A DNA stretch of 36,291 nt from a bacterium (GTDB lineage Bacteria > Actinomycetota > Thermoleophilia > Solirubrobacterales > 70-9). This document shows positions 7,642 to 15,789 of the stretch, piece after piece. The DNA is taken from NCBI GenBank assembly GCA_023251935.1, contig JAHEXV010000019.1, forward strand, positions 1-36,291. The letters run 5' to 3'. How positions within the stretch are numbered: the stretch's first letter is position 1; each line of letters opens with the position of its first letter. Below the pieces are notes generated by a model, which ran no database searches, was not told the DNA's origin, and saw only the letters and a program-made list of their open reading frames with translations. The translations under genes and the position numbers were made by a program.

Positions 7642-8007
7642 ATGAAGTACATGCTGCTGATCCATCAAGGGTCCGCTCCGACGCCGCGGTCGGAGGAGTG
7701 GGATCGCCTCTCGGAGGACGAGCAGAAGGCGGTCTACGCCGACTACAAGACGATCAACGAAACCCCCGGCGTCACTTCCGGCCTGCAGATGCAGGGCCCC
7801 GAGATGGCGACCACAGTGCGGGTTGAGGACGGCGAGGCGCTGACCACCGACGGGCCGTTCGTCGCCGTCAAGGACGCGCTCGGCGGCTACCTCTTCTTCG
7901 AGGCCGACGACCTCGACGCCGCGATCGAGCTTGCGGCGCGCGTTCCCGCGGCCCGCCTGGGCGGCGCGGTCGAGGTGCGCCCGATCGTGGAGCACGAGCG
8001 ATCCTAG
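7642..8007 (+). CDS. YCII-related (DGPF-domain) protein
   Basis: 121-aa protein with a perfect ribosome site (AAGGAGGT) before the ATG at 7642. [11 protein letters not shown] starts the ferredoxin-like YCII fold, and [35 protein letters not shown] carries the DGPF motif. Proteins of this type are the typical genomic partners and targets of ECF42 sigma factors. The biochemical role is not known; a small-ligand or protective function has been suggested for the family. It is immediately followed by, and overlaps, the sigma factor gene. Confidence 0.92.
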   Translation: MKYMLLIHQGSAPTPRSEEWDRLSEDEQKAVYADYKTINETPGVTSGLQMQGPEMATTVRVEDGEALTTDGPFVAVKDALGGYLFFEADDLDAAIELAARVPAARLGGAVEVRPIVEHERS

Positions 8008-9164
8008 AGCGGGTCTTCCGTGACGAGTGGGGCCGCGTCCTCGCCAGCCTGATCGGCTTCCTCGGCGACTTCGACCTCGCCGAGGAAGCCGCTCAAGAGG
8101 CATTCGCGGCCGCCGCCGAGCGCTGGCCCCGGGTCGGGATGCCGGACAACCCGAGCGCCTGGCTGGTGACCACTGCGCGCAACCGCGCGATCGACCGCAT
8201 CCGTCGCGATCGCACGCTCGCCGCGAAGCTCCCCCTGCTCGACGCGCCAGAAAGCGCGGTGGACACCGTGGACGACGCGACGATCCCGGACGAGCGCCTC
8301 GAGCTCGTCTTCACCTGCTGCCATCCGGCGCTTTCACTTGACGCCCAGGTCGCGCTGACGCTGCGAACGCTCGGCGGGCTGAGCACCGAGCAGATCGCGC
8401 GCGCCTTCCTCGTCCCCGAGCCGACCATGGCCAAGCGGCTGGTCCGCCCGAAGCACAAGATCAGGGACGCCGGGATCCCGTTTCGGGTGCCGCCGGATCA
8501 CCTGCTCCCCGACCGCCTCGCGGCGGTGCTGGCAGTCGTCTACCTGATCTTCAACGAGGGTTACGGCGGTCGCGGAGACCTCGCCGCCGAGGCGATCAGG
8601 CTCGGGCGCGCGCTCGCGGAGCTGATGCCCGACGAGCCCGAGGTGCGCGGCCTGGTGGCGCTGATGCTGGTCAACGACGCCCGGCGCGACGCGCGCTTCG
8701 TCGACGGCACGGTGATCCTCCTCCGCGATCAGGACCGATCGCTTTGGGACACAGAGCAGATCGCCGATGGGCGGGCAGAGCTCGAGCGGGCGCTGGCGCT
8801 CGGCGGTCGCGGTCCCTACGTGCTACAGGCGGCGATCGCGGACCTGCACGCGGATCAGCCCCAAGACTGGCCGCAGCTGGCGGCGCTGTACGCCGAGCTC
8901 GCCCGCGTCACCGGTTCGCCGGTCGTGGAGCTCAACCGGGCCGCCGCGATCGCCGAAGCGGGCGAGGTCGAGACCGCGCTCGCACTGGTGGAGCGCCTCG
9001 AGCTCGACCACTACCACTATCTGCACGCGACGCGCGCCGAGCTGCTCAGCCGGTTCGATCGCACCGACGACGCCCGTACGGCCTACGGCCGCGCGCTCGA
9101 GCTCGTCCACTCGGACGCCGAGCGGCGCTTCCTCGAGAGGCGCCTCGCGGAGCTCGAAGGCTGA
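8001..9164 (+). CDS. ECF sigma factor, ECF42 (SigJ-like) group with C-terminal extension
   Basis: 387 aa if started at 8001. Sigma region 2 is [17 protein letters not shown] ... [21 protein letters not shown], region 4 is [32 protein letters not shown] ~200-aa C-terminal extension follows ([23 protein letters not shown], then TPR-like helices), the hallmark of ECF42, which lacks a classic anti-sigma and may be self-regulated by the extension. No ATG/GTG/TTG precedes region 2 in this frame. ATC at 8001, with GGAG 8 nt upstream and overlap with the DGPF stop, is the best start. The first ATG (8139) would delete most of region 2. Confidence 0.87.
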   Translation: MLERVFRDEWGRVLASLIGFLGDFDLAEEAAQEAFAAAAERWPRVGMPDNPSAWLVTTARNRAIDRIRRDRTLAAKLPLLDAPESAVDTVDDATIPDERLELVFTCCHPALSLDAQVALTLRTLGGLSTEQIARAFLVPEPTMAKRLVRPKHKIRDAGIPFRVPPDHLLPDRLAAVLAVVYLIFNEGYGGRGDLAAEAIRLGRALAELMPDEPEVRGLVALMLVNDARRDARFVDGTVILLRDQDRSLWDTEQIADGRAELERALALGGRGPYVLQAAIADLHADQPQDWPQLAALYAELARVTGSPVVELNRAAAIAEAGEVETALALVERLELDHYHYLHATRAELLSRFDRTDDARTAYGRALELVHSDAERRFLERRLAELEG

Positions 9165-9169
9165 CCGGC

Positions 9170-9613
9170 GTGCTGCGGCGCGCAACGACGGCGGACGTCC
9201 CGAGGCGGACCGAGTTGGTCCAGGCCGCATTCGGGCACTACGTCGAGCGGCTCGGCGGGCCGCCGAGGCCGATGACCGACGACTACGCCGACGTCGTTCG
9301 CCGGCACCGGGTGATCGTCGCCGAGCGCCAGGGCGAGATCGTTGGGTTGGTCGTCCTCGGAGTCGACCCCGAGGGCTTCCTGATCGACAACGTCGCCGTC
9401 GATCCCTCGCATCAGCGCAGTGGAGTCGGAAGGGCCCTCCTCGAGCGCGCAGAGAGCGCAGCACGGCGCGAGGGATTCGACTCGATCCACCTCTACACCC
9501 ACGAGAGAATGACCGAGAACCTGGCGCTCTACTCGCGGGTCGGCTATGTCGAGTACGACCGGCGCCCGCAGGGAGGGGCGAGCATCGTCCACCTGCGAAA
9601 GAAGCTCGGCTGA
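9170..9613 (+). CDS. GNAT-family N-acetyltransferase
   Basis: 147 aa from the GTG at 9170, 5 nt after the sigma-factor stop, so likely the third gene of that operon. LRRATTADVPRRTELVQAAF is the N-terminal strand and helix. The acetyl-CoA site is IDNVAVDPSHQRSGVGRALL (the Q/RxxGxG/A motif), and LYTHERMTENLALYSRVGYVEYDR is the typical C-terminal GNAT signature. The acceptor substrate cannot be inferred. Confidence 0.88.
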   Translation: MLRRATTADVPRRTELVQAAFGHYVERLGGPPRPMTDDYADVVRRHRVIVAERQGEIVGLVVLGVDPEGFLIDNVAVDPSHQRSGVGRALLERAESAARREGFDSIHLYTHERMTENLALYSRVGYVEYDRRPQGGASIVHLRKKLG

Positions 9614-9625
9614 GGACGCGACCGT

Positions 9626-10198
9626 TCAGAGCCCCAGGCCGCGCACCCCTCGCTCGTCCCAGCCCAGGTGGTGGGCGAGCTCGTGGCGCACGGTGCGCTC
9701 GACCTGCGCCCGCAACAGGTCGGGATCGTGGCCGAAATCGCGCTCCAGCGTGTCCTGGTAGATGACGATGCGGTCGGGGTAGCTGTCGCGGGCGACGGTT
9801 CCGCCGATGTAATGGCCATAGGCGTGGTGCTCGTGGCCGCGCCTGGAGACGACGACCGGCGTGCGCTCGAGGAGCTCGCGGAAGGGCTCCGGCAGGTCGT
9901 CCATCGCCTCCATCACCAACTCGTCGAACTCGCTCGGCGGCAGGTCAGGAGGCGGCAGCGAGGCGAGGGCCTCGCTGCGGTCGACCAGCCGCCGGAACTC
10001 GGGCTCGGGCATTTCCGGGCCGATCAGCGCAACGGTCGCCCAGGCGGCGACGAGCATGATCGCCACGGCACCGACCAGCAGCGTGAGCAGGCCACCCACT
10101 CCGGAGAGCGAGGGGGGGTTGAGGAGCAGCAGGACGAGGCCGGTGATAAAGGCGCTCAGCGCCGCTGCCCGGAGCGGGGGGCCGAAGATCTCCCTCAT
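9626..10198 (-). CDS. Membrane-anchored zincin-like metallopeptidase (DUF1025-like)
   Basis: 190 aa from the ATG at 10198. Two hydrophobic segments (ALSAFITGLVLLLL, LLTLLVGAVAIMLVAAWATVALIG) precede a soluble domain, FDELVMEAMDDLPEPFRELLERTPVVVS ... GGTVARDSYPDRIVIYQ ... RTVRHELAHHLGWDERGVRGLGL. That end carries HExxH with a downstream acidic residue, the pattern of the small minimal metallopeptidase family (PF06262). Most members lack membrane segments, so this is a membrane-tethered version. Substrate unknown. Convergent with the GNAT gene across 12 nt. Confidence 0.8.
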   Translation of the reverse strand: MREIFGPPLRAAALSAFITGLVLLLLNPPSLSGVGGLLTLLVGAVAIMLVAAWATVALIGPEMPEPEFRRLVDRSEALASLPPPDLPPSEFDELVMEAMDDLPEPFRELLERTPVVVSRRGHEHHAYGHYIGGTVARDSYPDRIVIYQDTLERDFGHDPDLLRAQVERTVRHELAHHLGWDERGVRGLGL

Positions 10199-10261
10199 GG
10201 GATCCAGGTTAGAGCGGGCGGACACGGGCACGGGCGAGCCCAGATCAGCGAGCGGCCAGCT

Positions 10262-10582
10262 TCAGCTCAAGGGTAAGCCGGCCTCGCGGCAGCTCGCCTG
10301 GATCGAGAGCGCGTTCGGATCCTCACGGGTCGCGTTTTGGGCGCAGAGCCTCTTCGCGCGCTGACCGCACGCGTTTAGCTCCTCTCCGCCCATGACGTGC
10401 GCGATCGTGGCGCGGATGCATCCTGGGCCAGGCTCGGGACGCGACTTTCCCGCGGTTGCGACGATCAGCACGACTATCGCGAGCGCGGTGCCGACCATCG
10501 TGCCGATCGCCACTATCCGCTCACGCTTGGTCAGCTCGCGCAGCGGGCTCCTTGTGCGCTGCCAGTGTGCCTCCAGAGGCAT
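10262..10582 (-). CDS. Small single-pass membrane protein of unknown function
   Basis: 106 aa from the ATG at 10582 (MPLEAHWQRTRSPLRELTKRE). One transmembrane helix (IVAIGTMVGTALAIVVLIVATAG) is followed by an outside domain with four Cys residues (GCIRA, NACGQ, RLCAQ, ASCREA), which could form two disulfides. The open frame reaches 10702, but the extra part is unlike protein. No family recognised. Not coupled to the zincin gene (about 60 bp apart). Confidence 0.6.
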   Translation of the reverse strand: MPLEAHWQRTRSPLRELTKRERIVAIGTMVGTALAIVVLIVATAGKSRPEPGPGCIRATIAHVMGGEELNACGQRAKRLCAQNATREDPNALSIQASCREAGLPLS

Positions 10583-10804
10583 GGGGGCCAGATTACCGCT
10601 GGCTCTCGCGGTGCGGGATCCGTCAGAGGAGGCCAGGGTGGCCCTCGTCGGAGCTCGTGAATTCGACAGGTGGGCGAACCGGGCCCGTTGATGTTTGGAC
10701 ATCCGTCTCTAGGAACCGCTCGCCGTCGCGGGCAACCTTCGCAGCGGTAAAGCCATTGGGCAGGACGTCCGTGTGGGAGCGGGCCTCGTTTCCAGCCTGC
10801 CGCG

Positions 10805-10856
10805 ATCAGAAGGAAGGCACTCGCAAATGCATCAGAAAGGAAGGCACTCGTAAATG
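10805..10856 (+). repeat. Tandem duplication of a translation-start region
   Basis: Two near-identical copies, 10805-10829 and 10831-10856, each contain ATCAGA, an AAGGAAGG ribosome site, GGCACTCG and an ATG. They differ by one inserted A and one C-to-T change. The first copy ends in the ATG of an 8-codon ORF, the second in the start codon of amt. Confidence 0.9.
10827..10853 (+). CDS. Putative 8-aa leader peptide MHQKGRHS upstream of amt
   Basis: The ATG at 10827 has its own AAGGAAGG site and reads MHQKGRHS. The TAA stop (10851-10853) directly abuts the amt ATG at 10854. The ribosome site of amt lies inside this ORF, so translating the leader would occlude or couple initiation at amt. It arises from the duplication; whether it is translated is unknown. 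Confidence 0.45.
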   Translation: MHQKGRHS

Positions 10857-12233
10857 GAGTGGTTGAGTCCTGGCGACAACGCCTGGCAGATGACCGCCGC
10901 GACGCTCGTCGGCCTGATGAGCGTGCCGGGCCTCGTCGTCCTCTACGGCGGCATCATGCAGAAGAGATGGTCGGTGAACTCGATGATGATGGCGTTCGTC
11001 GCGTTCGCGATCGTCCTGATCGCTTGGGTGGGCTACGGCTTCAAGATGGGCTTCGGCGCGCCGATCCACATCTTCGGGGCGGACGGCGGCAGCTTCTTCG
11101 GGAACTTCCTGGGCAAGCCCGGGCCGGTTCTCGACAGTTCCTCGCTCCTGGGCCAGGGGACGATCCCCCTGCTCGGGGACGTGGGCAAGCTCGCGTTCCC
11201 GCAGTCCACGCTGATCTACTTCCAGTTCGTCTTCGCGGCGATCACGCCGATCTTGATGCTCGGCTCGGTGCTGGGCCGGATCAACTTCAAGGCGTGGATC
11301 CCGTTCGTGCTGCTGTGGTCGAGCCTGATCTACACGGTCAACGCGTTCATGATCTGGGGCGGCGGTTACTTCGCCCAGCAGGGCGCCCTCGACTTCTCCG
11401 GCGGCTACGTGATCCATCTGGCGGCCGGGATGTCGGGCTTCGTCGCCGCTGCCGTCGTTGGACCACGCCTGCAGCGTGACCGCGAGGTCGACGCCCCCAA
11501 CAACCTCGCAATGGTGGCGGTCGGTGCCGGCCTGCTGTGGCTGGGGTGGAACGGCTTCAACGGCGGCGACCCCTATCTGGCGAACCCCGACGCCTCGGCG
11601 GCGGTCCTCAACACGAACCTCTGCACCGCGGTGGCCTTCCTGGTCTGGGTCGGGCTCGACTACGCGACGGGGCGAAAGCCGAGCCTGATCGGATCGGTGA
11701 ACGGAATGATCACCGGGCTCGTCGCGATCACACCGGGCGCCGGCTTCGTAAACGGCTGGGGAGCGATCGCGATCGGCGTGATCGCAAGCTCGATCGTGTA
11801 CCTGGCGCTCAACTACCTGAGCCGGGTCGCGCCGTTCCGCAACGTCGACGACACGCTCGGCGTGGTGTACACGCACGGATTCGCGGGTTTGTCCGGTGGG
11901 CTCCTGACCGGGATCTTCGCCAACTCGGCGATGGCCAGCGCGTTCGGTGTGTCTGCGAGCGGGTTGATCTCCGGCGGCGGGTTCGACCTGCTCAAGTGGC
12001 AGCTGCTGACGGCAGCGTGGGTCATCGTGTACTGCGCGATCGGCACGTACGTCGTCCTGCGCCTCGTCGGCCTCTTCGTCCCCCTGCGGATGGACGAGAA
12101 GGACATGGAGGAGGGAGACCTGGCCGTCCACGGCCACGAGGTCTACCCCTCGGATGTCCCCTCGCTCGGATTCCCGTCCGGAGTCCCGGTGGCGCCCACG
12201 CCTCCGCCGACACCGGCCGAGGGCGCGGCGTAA
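10854..12233 (+). CDS. amt: Ammonium transporter
   Basis: 459-aa Amt/MEP/Rh channel with about eleven hydrophobic helices. Hallmarks: the signature segment GALDFSGGYVIHLAAGMSGF with the first pore His, and VVYTHGFAGLSGGLLTGIF with the second; aromatic gate residues lie around WGGGYFA. Imports ammonium across the cytoplasmic membrane. The C-terminal tail (VPLRMDEKDMEEGDLAVHG) is the region that contacts PII proteins in relatives, but no glnK is nearby. Start follows the duplicated ribosome site. A long hairpin terminator follows. Monocistronic. Confidence 0.95.
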   Translation: MEWLSPGDNAWQMTAATLVGLMSVPGLVVLYGGIMQKRWSVNSMMMAFVAFAIVLIAWVGYGFKMGFGAPIHIFGADGGSFFGNFLGKPGPVLDSSSLLGQGTIPLLGDVGKLAFPQSTLIYFQFVFAAITPILMLGSVLGRINFKAWIPFVLLWSSLIYTVNAFMIWGGGYFAQQGALDFSGGYVIHLAAGMSGFVAAAVVGPRLQRDREVDAPNNLAMVAVGAGLLWLGWNGFNGGDPYLANPDASAAVLNTNLCTAVAFLVWVGLDYATGRKPSLIGSVNGMITGLVAITPGAGFVNGWGAIAIGVIASSIVYLALNYLSRVAPFRNVDDTLGVVYTHGFAGLSGGLLTGIFANSAMASAFGVSASGLISGGGFDLLKWQLLTAAWVIVYCAIGTYVVLRLVGLFVPLRMDEKDMEEGDLAVHGHEVYPSDVPSLGFPSGVPVAPTPPPTPAEGAA

Positions 12234-12252
12234 GGCACCCCGTCGACGCGAC

Positions 12253-12291
12253 ACGGCGACCGCCCGCGCCTCAGGCGCCGGCGGTCGCCGT
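12253..12291. terminator. Long bidirectional hairpin between amt and lysR
   Basis: ACGGCGACCGCC pairs with GGCGGTCGCCGT (12 bp). After one C-C mismatch, GCGCC pairs with GGCGC across a TCA loop. It sits exactly between two convergent genes and touches the lysR stop. Confidence 0.75.
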
Positions 12292-13208
12292 CAGGCGTCG
12301 GCGCCGACGTAGTGGCGCGCGGCCGTGCGGAGCACGTCGACCATCGTCGCCACGGCGGGCATCACGGCGGCCCCGCGGGGCGTCGCAGCCAGCACCCCGC
12401 GCACCGGTCCCCGGGGGTGGAGGGGCCGGATGACGACGTCATCGCGCACACTCGACAGGGCTAGCTGCGGGATCAGGGCCACCCCGACGCCCGCCGCGAC
12501 CAGTCCCTGGACGGTCTGGAAGTCGTCGCTCTCGAACGACACCCGCGGCTCGAACCCTGCGGCGTGGCACGACCTGACCACGTAGCGCGCGTAGGGGGTC
12601 GAGGTCGAGGTCTGGACCCACGACTCCTCCCTCAGGTCCCGTAGCCGCAGCGTGTCCCTGCCGCTGAGCGCGTGGCCCTCGGGGAGGGCGACGCGCATCG
12701 GGTCCTCGAGCAGATCGAAGCGCCGCATGCCCGCCCCGAGCTTCTCGCTCACGCCGTGGAACTCGTAGACCAGCACCAGGTCGAACTCCCCCGCGCGCAG
12801 GCGCGGCACGATCTCCTCCGGCTCCCCCTCGGCGAGGCTCAGCTCGACGTCGGGATGCGAGGCGCGGAAGGTGGCGATCGCCAGCGGCATCAGCGTCGCG
12901 CCCGCGGTGGGAAAGGACGCCATCCGCAGGCGGCCGCCCCTGGCCCCGGCGATCGACGCCACGTCGGCCTCGGCCACTTCCAGCCGCGACAGGATCCCGT
13001 CCGCGTGATCGATCAGCGCCGCGCCGGCCACCGTCGGCCGAACCCGTCCCCGGTCGCGTTCGATCAACGGAACGCCCGTCTCGGCCTCGAGCCGGGCCAC
13101 CGCCTGAGAGACCGCCGACTGGGTGTACGACAGAGCATCGGCGGCCGCGGAGAAGGAGCCGCGGGCGGCGACTTCCCGGAGCACCCTGAGACGCTGCACG
13201 TTCAGCAT
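12291..13208 (-). CDS. LysR-family transcriptional regulator
   Basis: 305 aa. Residues 1-60 are the winged-helix DNA-binding domain (LRVLREVAARGSFSAAADALSYTQSAVSQAVARLE), and the rest is the two-lobed periplasmic-binding-like effector domain (MASFPTAGATLMPLAI, VGVALIPQLALS). The effector is unknown. It is convergent with amt and divergent from the Usp gene, the usual LysR layout for controlling a divergent neighbour. A dyad matching T-N11-A overlaps its own start, suggesting autoregulation. Confidence 0.92.
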   Translation of the reverse strand: MLNVQRLRVLREVAARGSFSAAADALSYTQSAVSQAVARLEAETGVPLIERDRGRVRPTVAGAALIDHADGILSRLEVAEADVASIAGARGGRLRMASFPTAGATLMPLAIATFRASHPDVELSLAEGEPEEIVPRLRAGEFDLVLVYEFHGVSEKLGAGMRRFDLLEDPMRVALPEGHALSGRDTLRLRDLREESWVQTSTSTPYARYVVRSCHAAGFEPRVSFESDDFQTVQGLVAAGVGVALIPQLALSSVRDDVVIRPLHPRGPVRGVLAATPRGAAVMPAVATMVDVLRTAARHYVGADA

Positions 13209-13221
13209 TAGTACTTCTAAT
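13207..13221. promoter_or_regulatory. LysR-type T-N11-A dyad overlapping the lysR start
   Basis: ATTAG-TACTT-CTAAT is a perfect 5-5-5 dyad that includes TTAGTACTTCTAA, a T-N11-A match. It overlaps the lysR start codon (13206-13208). GTACTT recurs at 13239-13244. It lies in an AT-rich pocket of the 108-bp divergent lysR-usp region. Confidence 0.6.
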
Positions 13222-13316
13222 GTACAAAATCATCAAGAGTACTTGCGCTGATAGCAGGGGTTTGCGACGATCACGGCGAACTTCGAGATCGGAATCCAAG
13301 CCTAGGAGGGCTCTAC

Positions 13317-14006
13317 ATGACTCCGAAGATCATCGTTTCCTACGATGACACCGATAACGACCGCGACGCGCTGACGCTCGGGCGCCTGCTGGCGGTCTCG
13401 GGCGCCGAGCTGTCGCTCGCATACGTCCGGCATCATCAGGCGGGCGAGCGAAGCCGCGAGGCCGTCGAGCAGAAGCAGGCCGAGGAGCTCCTCGGCCACG
13501 GCGCGCAGGCGATCGGCGCTCCGGACGCCCCGCGTCACGTGGTCGTCCACGCCTCGACCGGCGAGGGCCTGATCGAGCTGGCCGAGCGCGAGCACGCCCA
13601 CGTGGTCGTATTCGGATCCGAGTACCGGACCGCTCCGGGGGCCGTGGTGCCGGGCACCTCGGCGCAGCGGATGCTCAGCGGCGGCTCCACCGCGGTCGCG
13701 GTGGCGCCGGCGGATCTCCGCTCGCGCGCCTCGGTGCGGGTGGCGAGGATCGGCATCATCAGCGATGGCGACGACGCCGCCGAGGACACCGCGCAGACGC
13801 TGTCCGGCGCCCTGGGCGCGAAGATCGTCGACCCCGACGAGGAGGCGGTCGACCTGCTCGTGGTCGGCTCGCGCGACGGCGCTCCCGAGGGGCGCCTCGA
13901 GCTGAGCGCGGCCGCCGAGTACGCGATCGAGACCGCGACCAGCCCGGTGCTGGCGGTCCCCCGCGGCGCCCCGGTGCTGTTCGCCGAGCCCGCCCTCTCA
14001 GCCTGA
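13317..14006 (+). CDS. Universal stress protein (tandem UspA-like)
   Basis: 229 aa with a good ribosome site (AGGAGGG) before the ATG at 13317. First UspA-like half: KIIVSYDDTDNDRDALTLGRLLA ... HVVVFGSEYRTAPGAVVPGTSAQRMLSGGSTAVAVAP, with the Gly-rich ATP-loop pattern (G-x2-G-x9-GS). A shorter second half, VARIGIISDGDDAAEDTAQTL ... DLLVVGSRDG ... TSPVLAVPRGAPV, is degenerate. Nucleotide-binding stress-response protein, precise role unknown. Divergent from lysR, so a possible target of it. Confidence 0.85.
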   Translation: MTPKIIVSYDDTDNDRDALTLGRLLAVSGAELSLAYVRHHQAGERSREAVEQKQAEELLGHGAQAIGAPDAPRHVVVHASTGEGLIELAEREHAHVVVFGSEYRTAPGAVVPGTSAQRMLSGGSTAVAVAPADLRSRASVRVARIGIISDGDDAAEDTAQTLSGALGAKIVDPDEEAVDLLVVGSRDGAPEGRLELSAAAEYAIETATSPVLAVPRGAPVLFAEPALSA

Positions 14007-14024
14007 GCTAGAAGGACGAGTCTG

Positions 14025-14054
14025 AACGCGCCCCCGACTCCTTGGGGGCGTGTT
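14025..14054. terminator. Rho-independent-type bidirectional terminator
   Basis: AACGCGCCCCC pairs with GGGGGCGTGTT (11 bp, one G-T) across an 8-nt loop, between the convergent usp gene and the TIR-like gene. Confidence 0.85.
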
Positions 14055-14060
14055 CGCGCT

Positions 14061-14732
14061 CTATCCGGGCGCGGCGCCGACGTGCCGCAGGCGCTCGGCC
14101 AGCGCGTGCAGGGAGGCGGGCTGAGCGGGATCGATGCGGATCACGCCGAGATCCCGCAGGGCGGCCGGAGGAGGCTGTTCCCCGAGCTGGACGACGATCG
14201 CCCGGCCGCCGAGCGCTCCCAGGGCCAGCCCGGCCTCGAACAGCCAGGCAGGCGACGGCTCCTCGCGCTCGACCGCGAGGACGGCGGCAACGACGTCTCC
14301 AGAATCGAGGCGCGGCCCGGCGACCACCGTCGCCGCGGCCAGAATCCGCGCCCGCACCGCGGCCCAGTCGACGATCGGCGTCTCGAGCTTCCCCAGCAAG
14401 TCGAGCACCGCGCGCTGGGCCGAGGGGGTCTCGCCGAGCAGGGCGACGGTCGCCGCCTTCGTCGCGGCTCGGCTCAGAGCCTCGGCCGTCACATTCCGCC
14501 CCGAGCGCTCGGCGTGGTGCCAGCCCTGGCCGTGGGCAAGCTCGGGCGGCGCAATCTCGGGTCCCTCGAGGATCAGCAGCGTGCTGTCGCGGGGGTCCCA
14601 CTCGCGGTCGCCGAGCTCCACGGGTTCGCCGCGGCGCCAGGGCCCGAGGATCGCGCGTCCAAGCTTCTCCTCGCTGAGGTTGAACGCCCAGGCCCGCCTG
14701 AATGAGTGACGGATCTCGATGTGGAACGGCAT
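14061..14732 (-). CDS. Protein with C-terminal TIR-like nucleotide-binding domain
   Basis: 223 aa from the ATG at 14732. The C-terminal part, VVAAVLAVEREEPSPAWLFEAG then LALGALGGRAIVVQLGEQ and LRDLGVIRID, resembles the predicted nucleotide-binding TIR-like domain (PF10137 group), where a conserved FExG segment supplies the active-site Glu. The N-terminal ~100 residues (FHIEIRHSFRRAWAFNLSEEKL, EWDPRDSTLLILEGPEI) match nothing I recognise. Family members include NAD-cleaving antiphage effectors, but no cyclase or other defence partner is adjacent, so the role is open. Monocistronic, downstream of the sigma factor with an 86-bp gap. No signal peptide. Confidence 0.55.
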   Translation of the reverse strand: MPFHIEIRHSFRRAWAFNLSEEKLGRAILGPWRRGEPVELGDREWDPRDSTLLILEGPEIAPPELAHGQGWHHAERSGRNVTAEALSRAATKAATVALLGETPSAQRAVLDLLGKLETPIVDWAAVRARILAAATVVAGPRLDSGDVVAAVLAVEREEPSPAWLFEAGLALGALGGRAIVVQLGEQPPPAALRDLGVIRIDPAQPASLHALAERLRHVGAAPG

Positions 14733-14818
14733 CGCAGGGATGCTACGTCGCGGCGGGTGGGCCAACCCCGTCGGCGGTTCTCGGGCGCGGCGCTGGATCG
14801 AGGCGGCCGGGCTTGTGG

Positions 14819-15760
14819 CTAGGCGGCGTTACGCCACCCGGCCAGCGCGCTGTCGGCCGCGAGGCGCCTCAGGGCCCTGGCCTCGAGCTTGCGAGCCCGC
14901 TCCTGCGTGACGCCGAGCTCCCTGGCCACCTCGCGGACCGAGGTCTCGGGCTCCGCGCCGGTCCCGAACCGAAGCTGGATCACGCGCCGCTCGTCCTCGG
15001 GGAGGGCGGCCAGCGCGGTGTCGACCGCGTCCTCCTGATGACGCTCGAGGATCTCGTCCTCCACGCTGGCGGCGCTCTCGGCACGCAGCTCGCCGAGGCT
15101 CGTGTCGCCCTCGCCCACCGGGGCGTCCAGGCTGGTGGTCACCCGGGTCAGATCCCGGATCGCCTTGACCTCGTCGAGCGGCAGCTTGGCCGCGGTGGCG
15201 ATCTCCTCCTCGGAGGGCTCTCGATTGAGGCGCACGCTCAACTCGGCCTCGACGCGATTCACGATCCGCTCCCGTTGTGCGACGTGAGCGGGAATCCGAA
15301 CCGGTCGGCCGGTGTTGTCGAGGCCGCGCTGGATCGCCTGCTTGATCCACAGGACCGCGTAGGTCGAGAACTTGTATCCGCGGCGCCAGTCGAACTTCTC
15401 GGCCGCGCGGATCAGTCCCAGCATCGCCTCCTGGACCAGGTCCTGGAGGGGAAGCCCATGACCCTGGTAGCGGCGGGCGAACTTGATCACCAGGCGCAGG
15501 TTGGAGTTGATCAGCCGCTCCTTGGCCTCCAGGTCCCCGCGCTCGATCCGCTGCGCGAGCTCGACCTCTTGGTCACGAGTCAGCAGCGGGTAGCGGCTCG
15601 CCTGGTTGAAGAGCAGCTGAAGGCCATCCGTGGTCTCTGCGGCGCGGTGGGCTTTGCCGCGGCGCTCGGCGCCGCCGACGGCAGTCGCTCCGGCGTCGTG
15701 CTGGCCACGTTGGCGGGAGGATTGGTTGCGCTGTCCGGCAGCGCCTCGCGTACGGGGCAT
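14819..15760 (-). CDS. RNA polymerase sigma-70 factor, group 1/2 (SigA/RpoD-like)
   Basis: 313 aa from the ATG at 15760, with ribosome site AAGGAAG. A short basic N-terminal tail replaces region 1.1. Region 1.2 is YPLLTRDQEVELAQRIERGD; region 2 runs NSNLRLVIKFARRYQGHGLPLQDLVQEAMLGLIRAAEKFD to KFSTYAVLWIKQAIQRGLDNTGRPVRIP; region 3 follows; region 4 is ALPEDERRVIQLRFG ... SVREVARELGVTQERARKLEARALRRL. The short tail and length suggest a SigA-like primary or closely related (SigB/group 2) factor. Its own promoter is well defined. Confidence 0.9.
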   Translation of the reverse strand: MPRTRGAAGQRNQSSRQRGQHDAGATAVGGAERRGKAHRAAETTDGLQLLFNQASRYPLLTRDQEVELAQRIERGDLEAKERLINSNLRLVIKFARRYQGHGLPLQDLVQEAMLGLIRAAEKFDWRRGYKFSTYAVLWIKQAIQRGLDNTGRPVRIPAHVAQRERIVNRVEAELSVRLNREPSEEEIATAAKLPLDEVKAIRDLTRVTTSLDAPVGEGDTSLGELRAESAASVEDEILERHQEDAVDTALAALPEDERRVIQLRFGTGAEPETSVREVARELGVTQERARKLEARALRRLAADSALAGWRNAA

Positions 15761-15789
15761 CGTCTTCCTTCTGGTCTCGGTCGCTGTTG

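Noticed and set aside
8139-9164. ECF gene starting at ATG 8139
   Set aside because: It would remove the first half of sigma region 2, whose sequence is plainly present upstream in the same frame.
14061-14732. Part of a CBASS or Pycsar defence operon
   Set aside because: No cyclase of those systems or other effector is adjacent; the window's class III cyclases are several kb away and of ordinary type.
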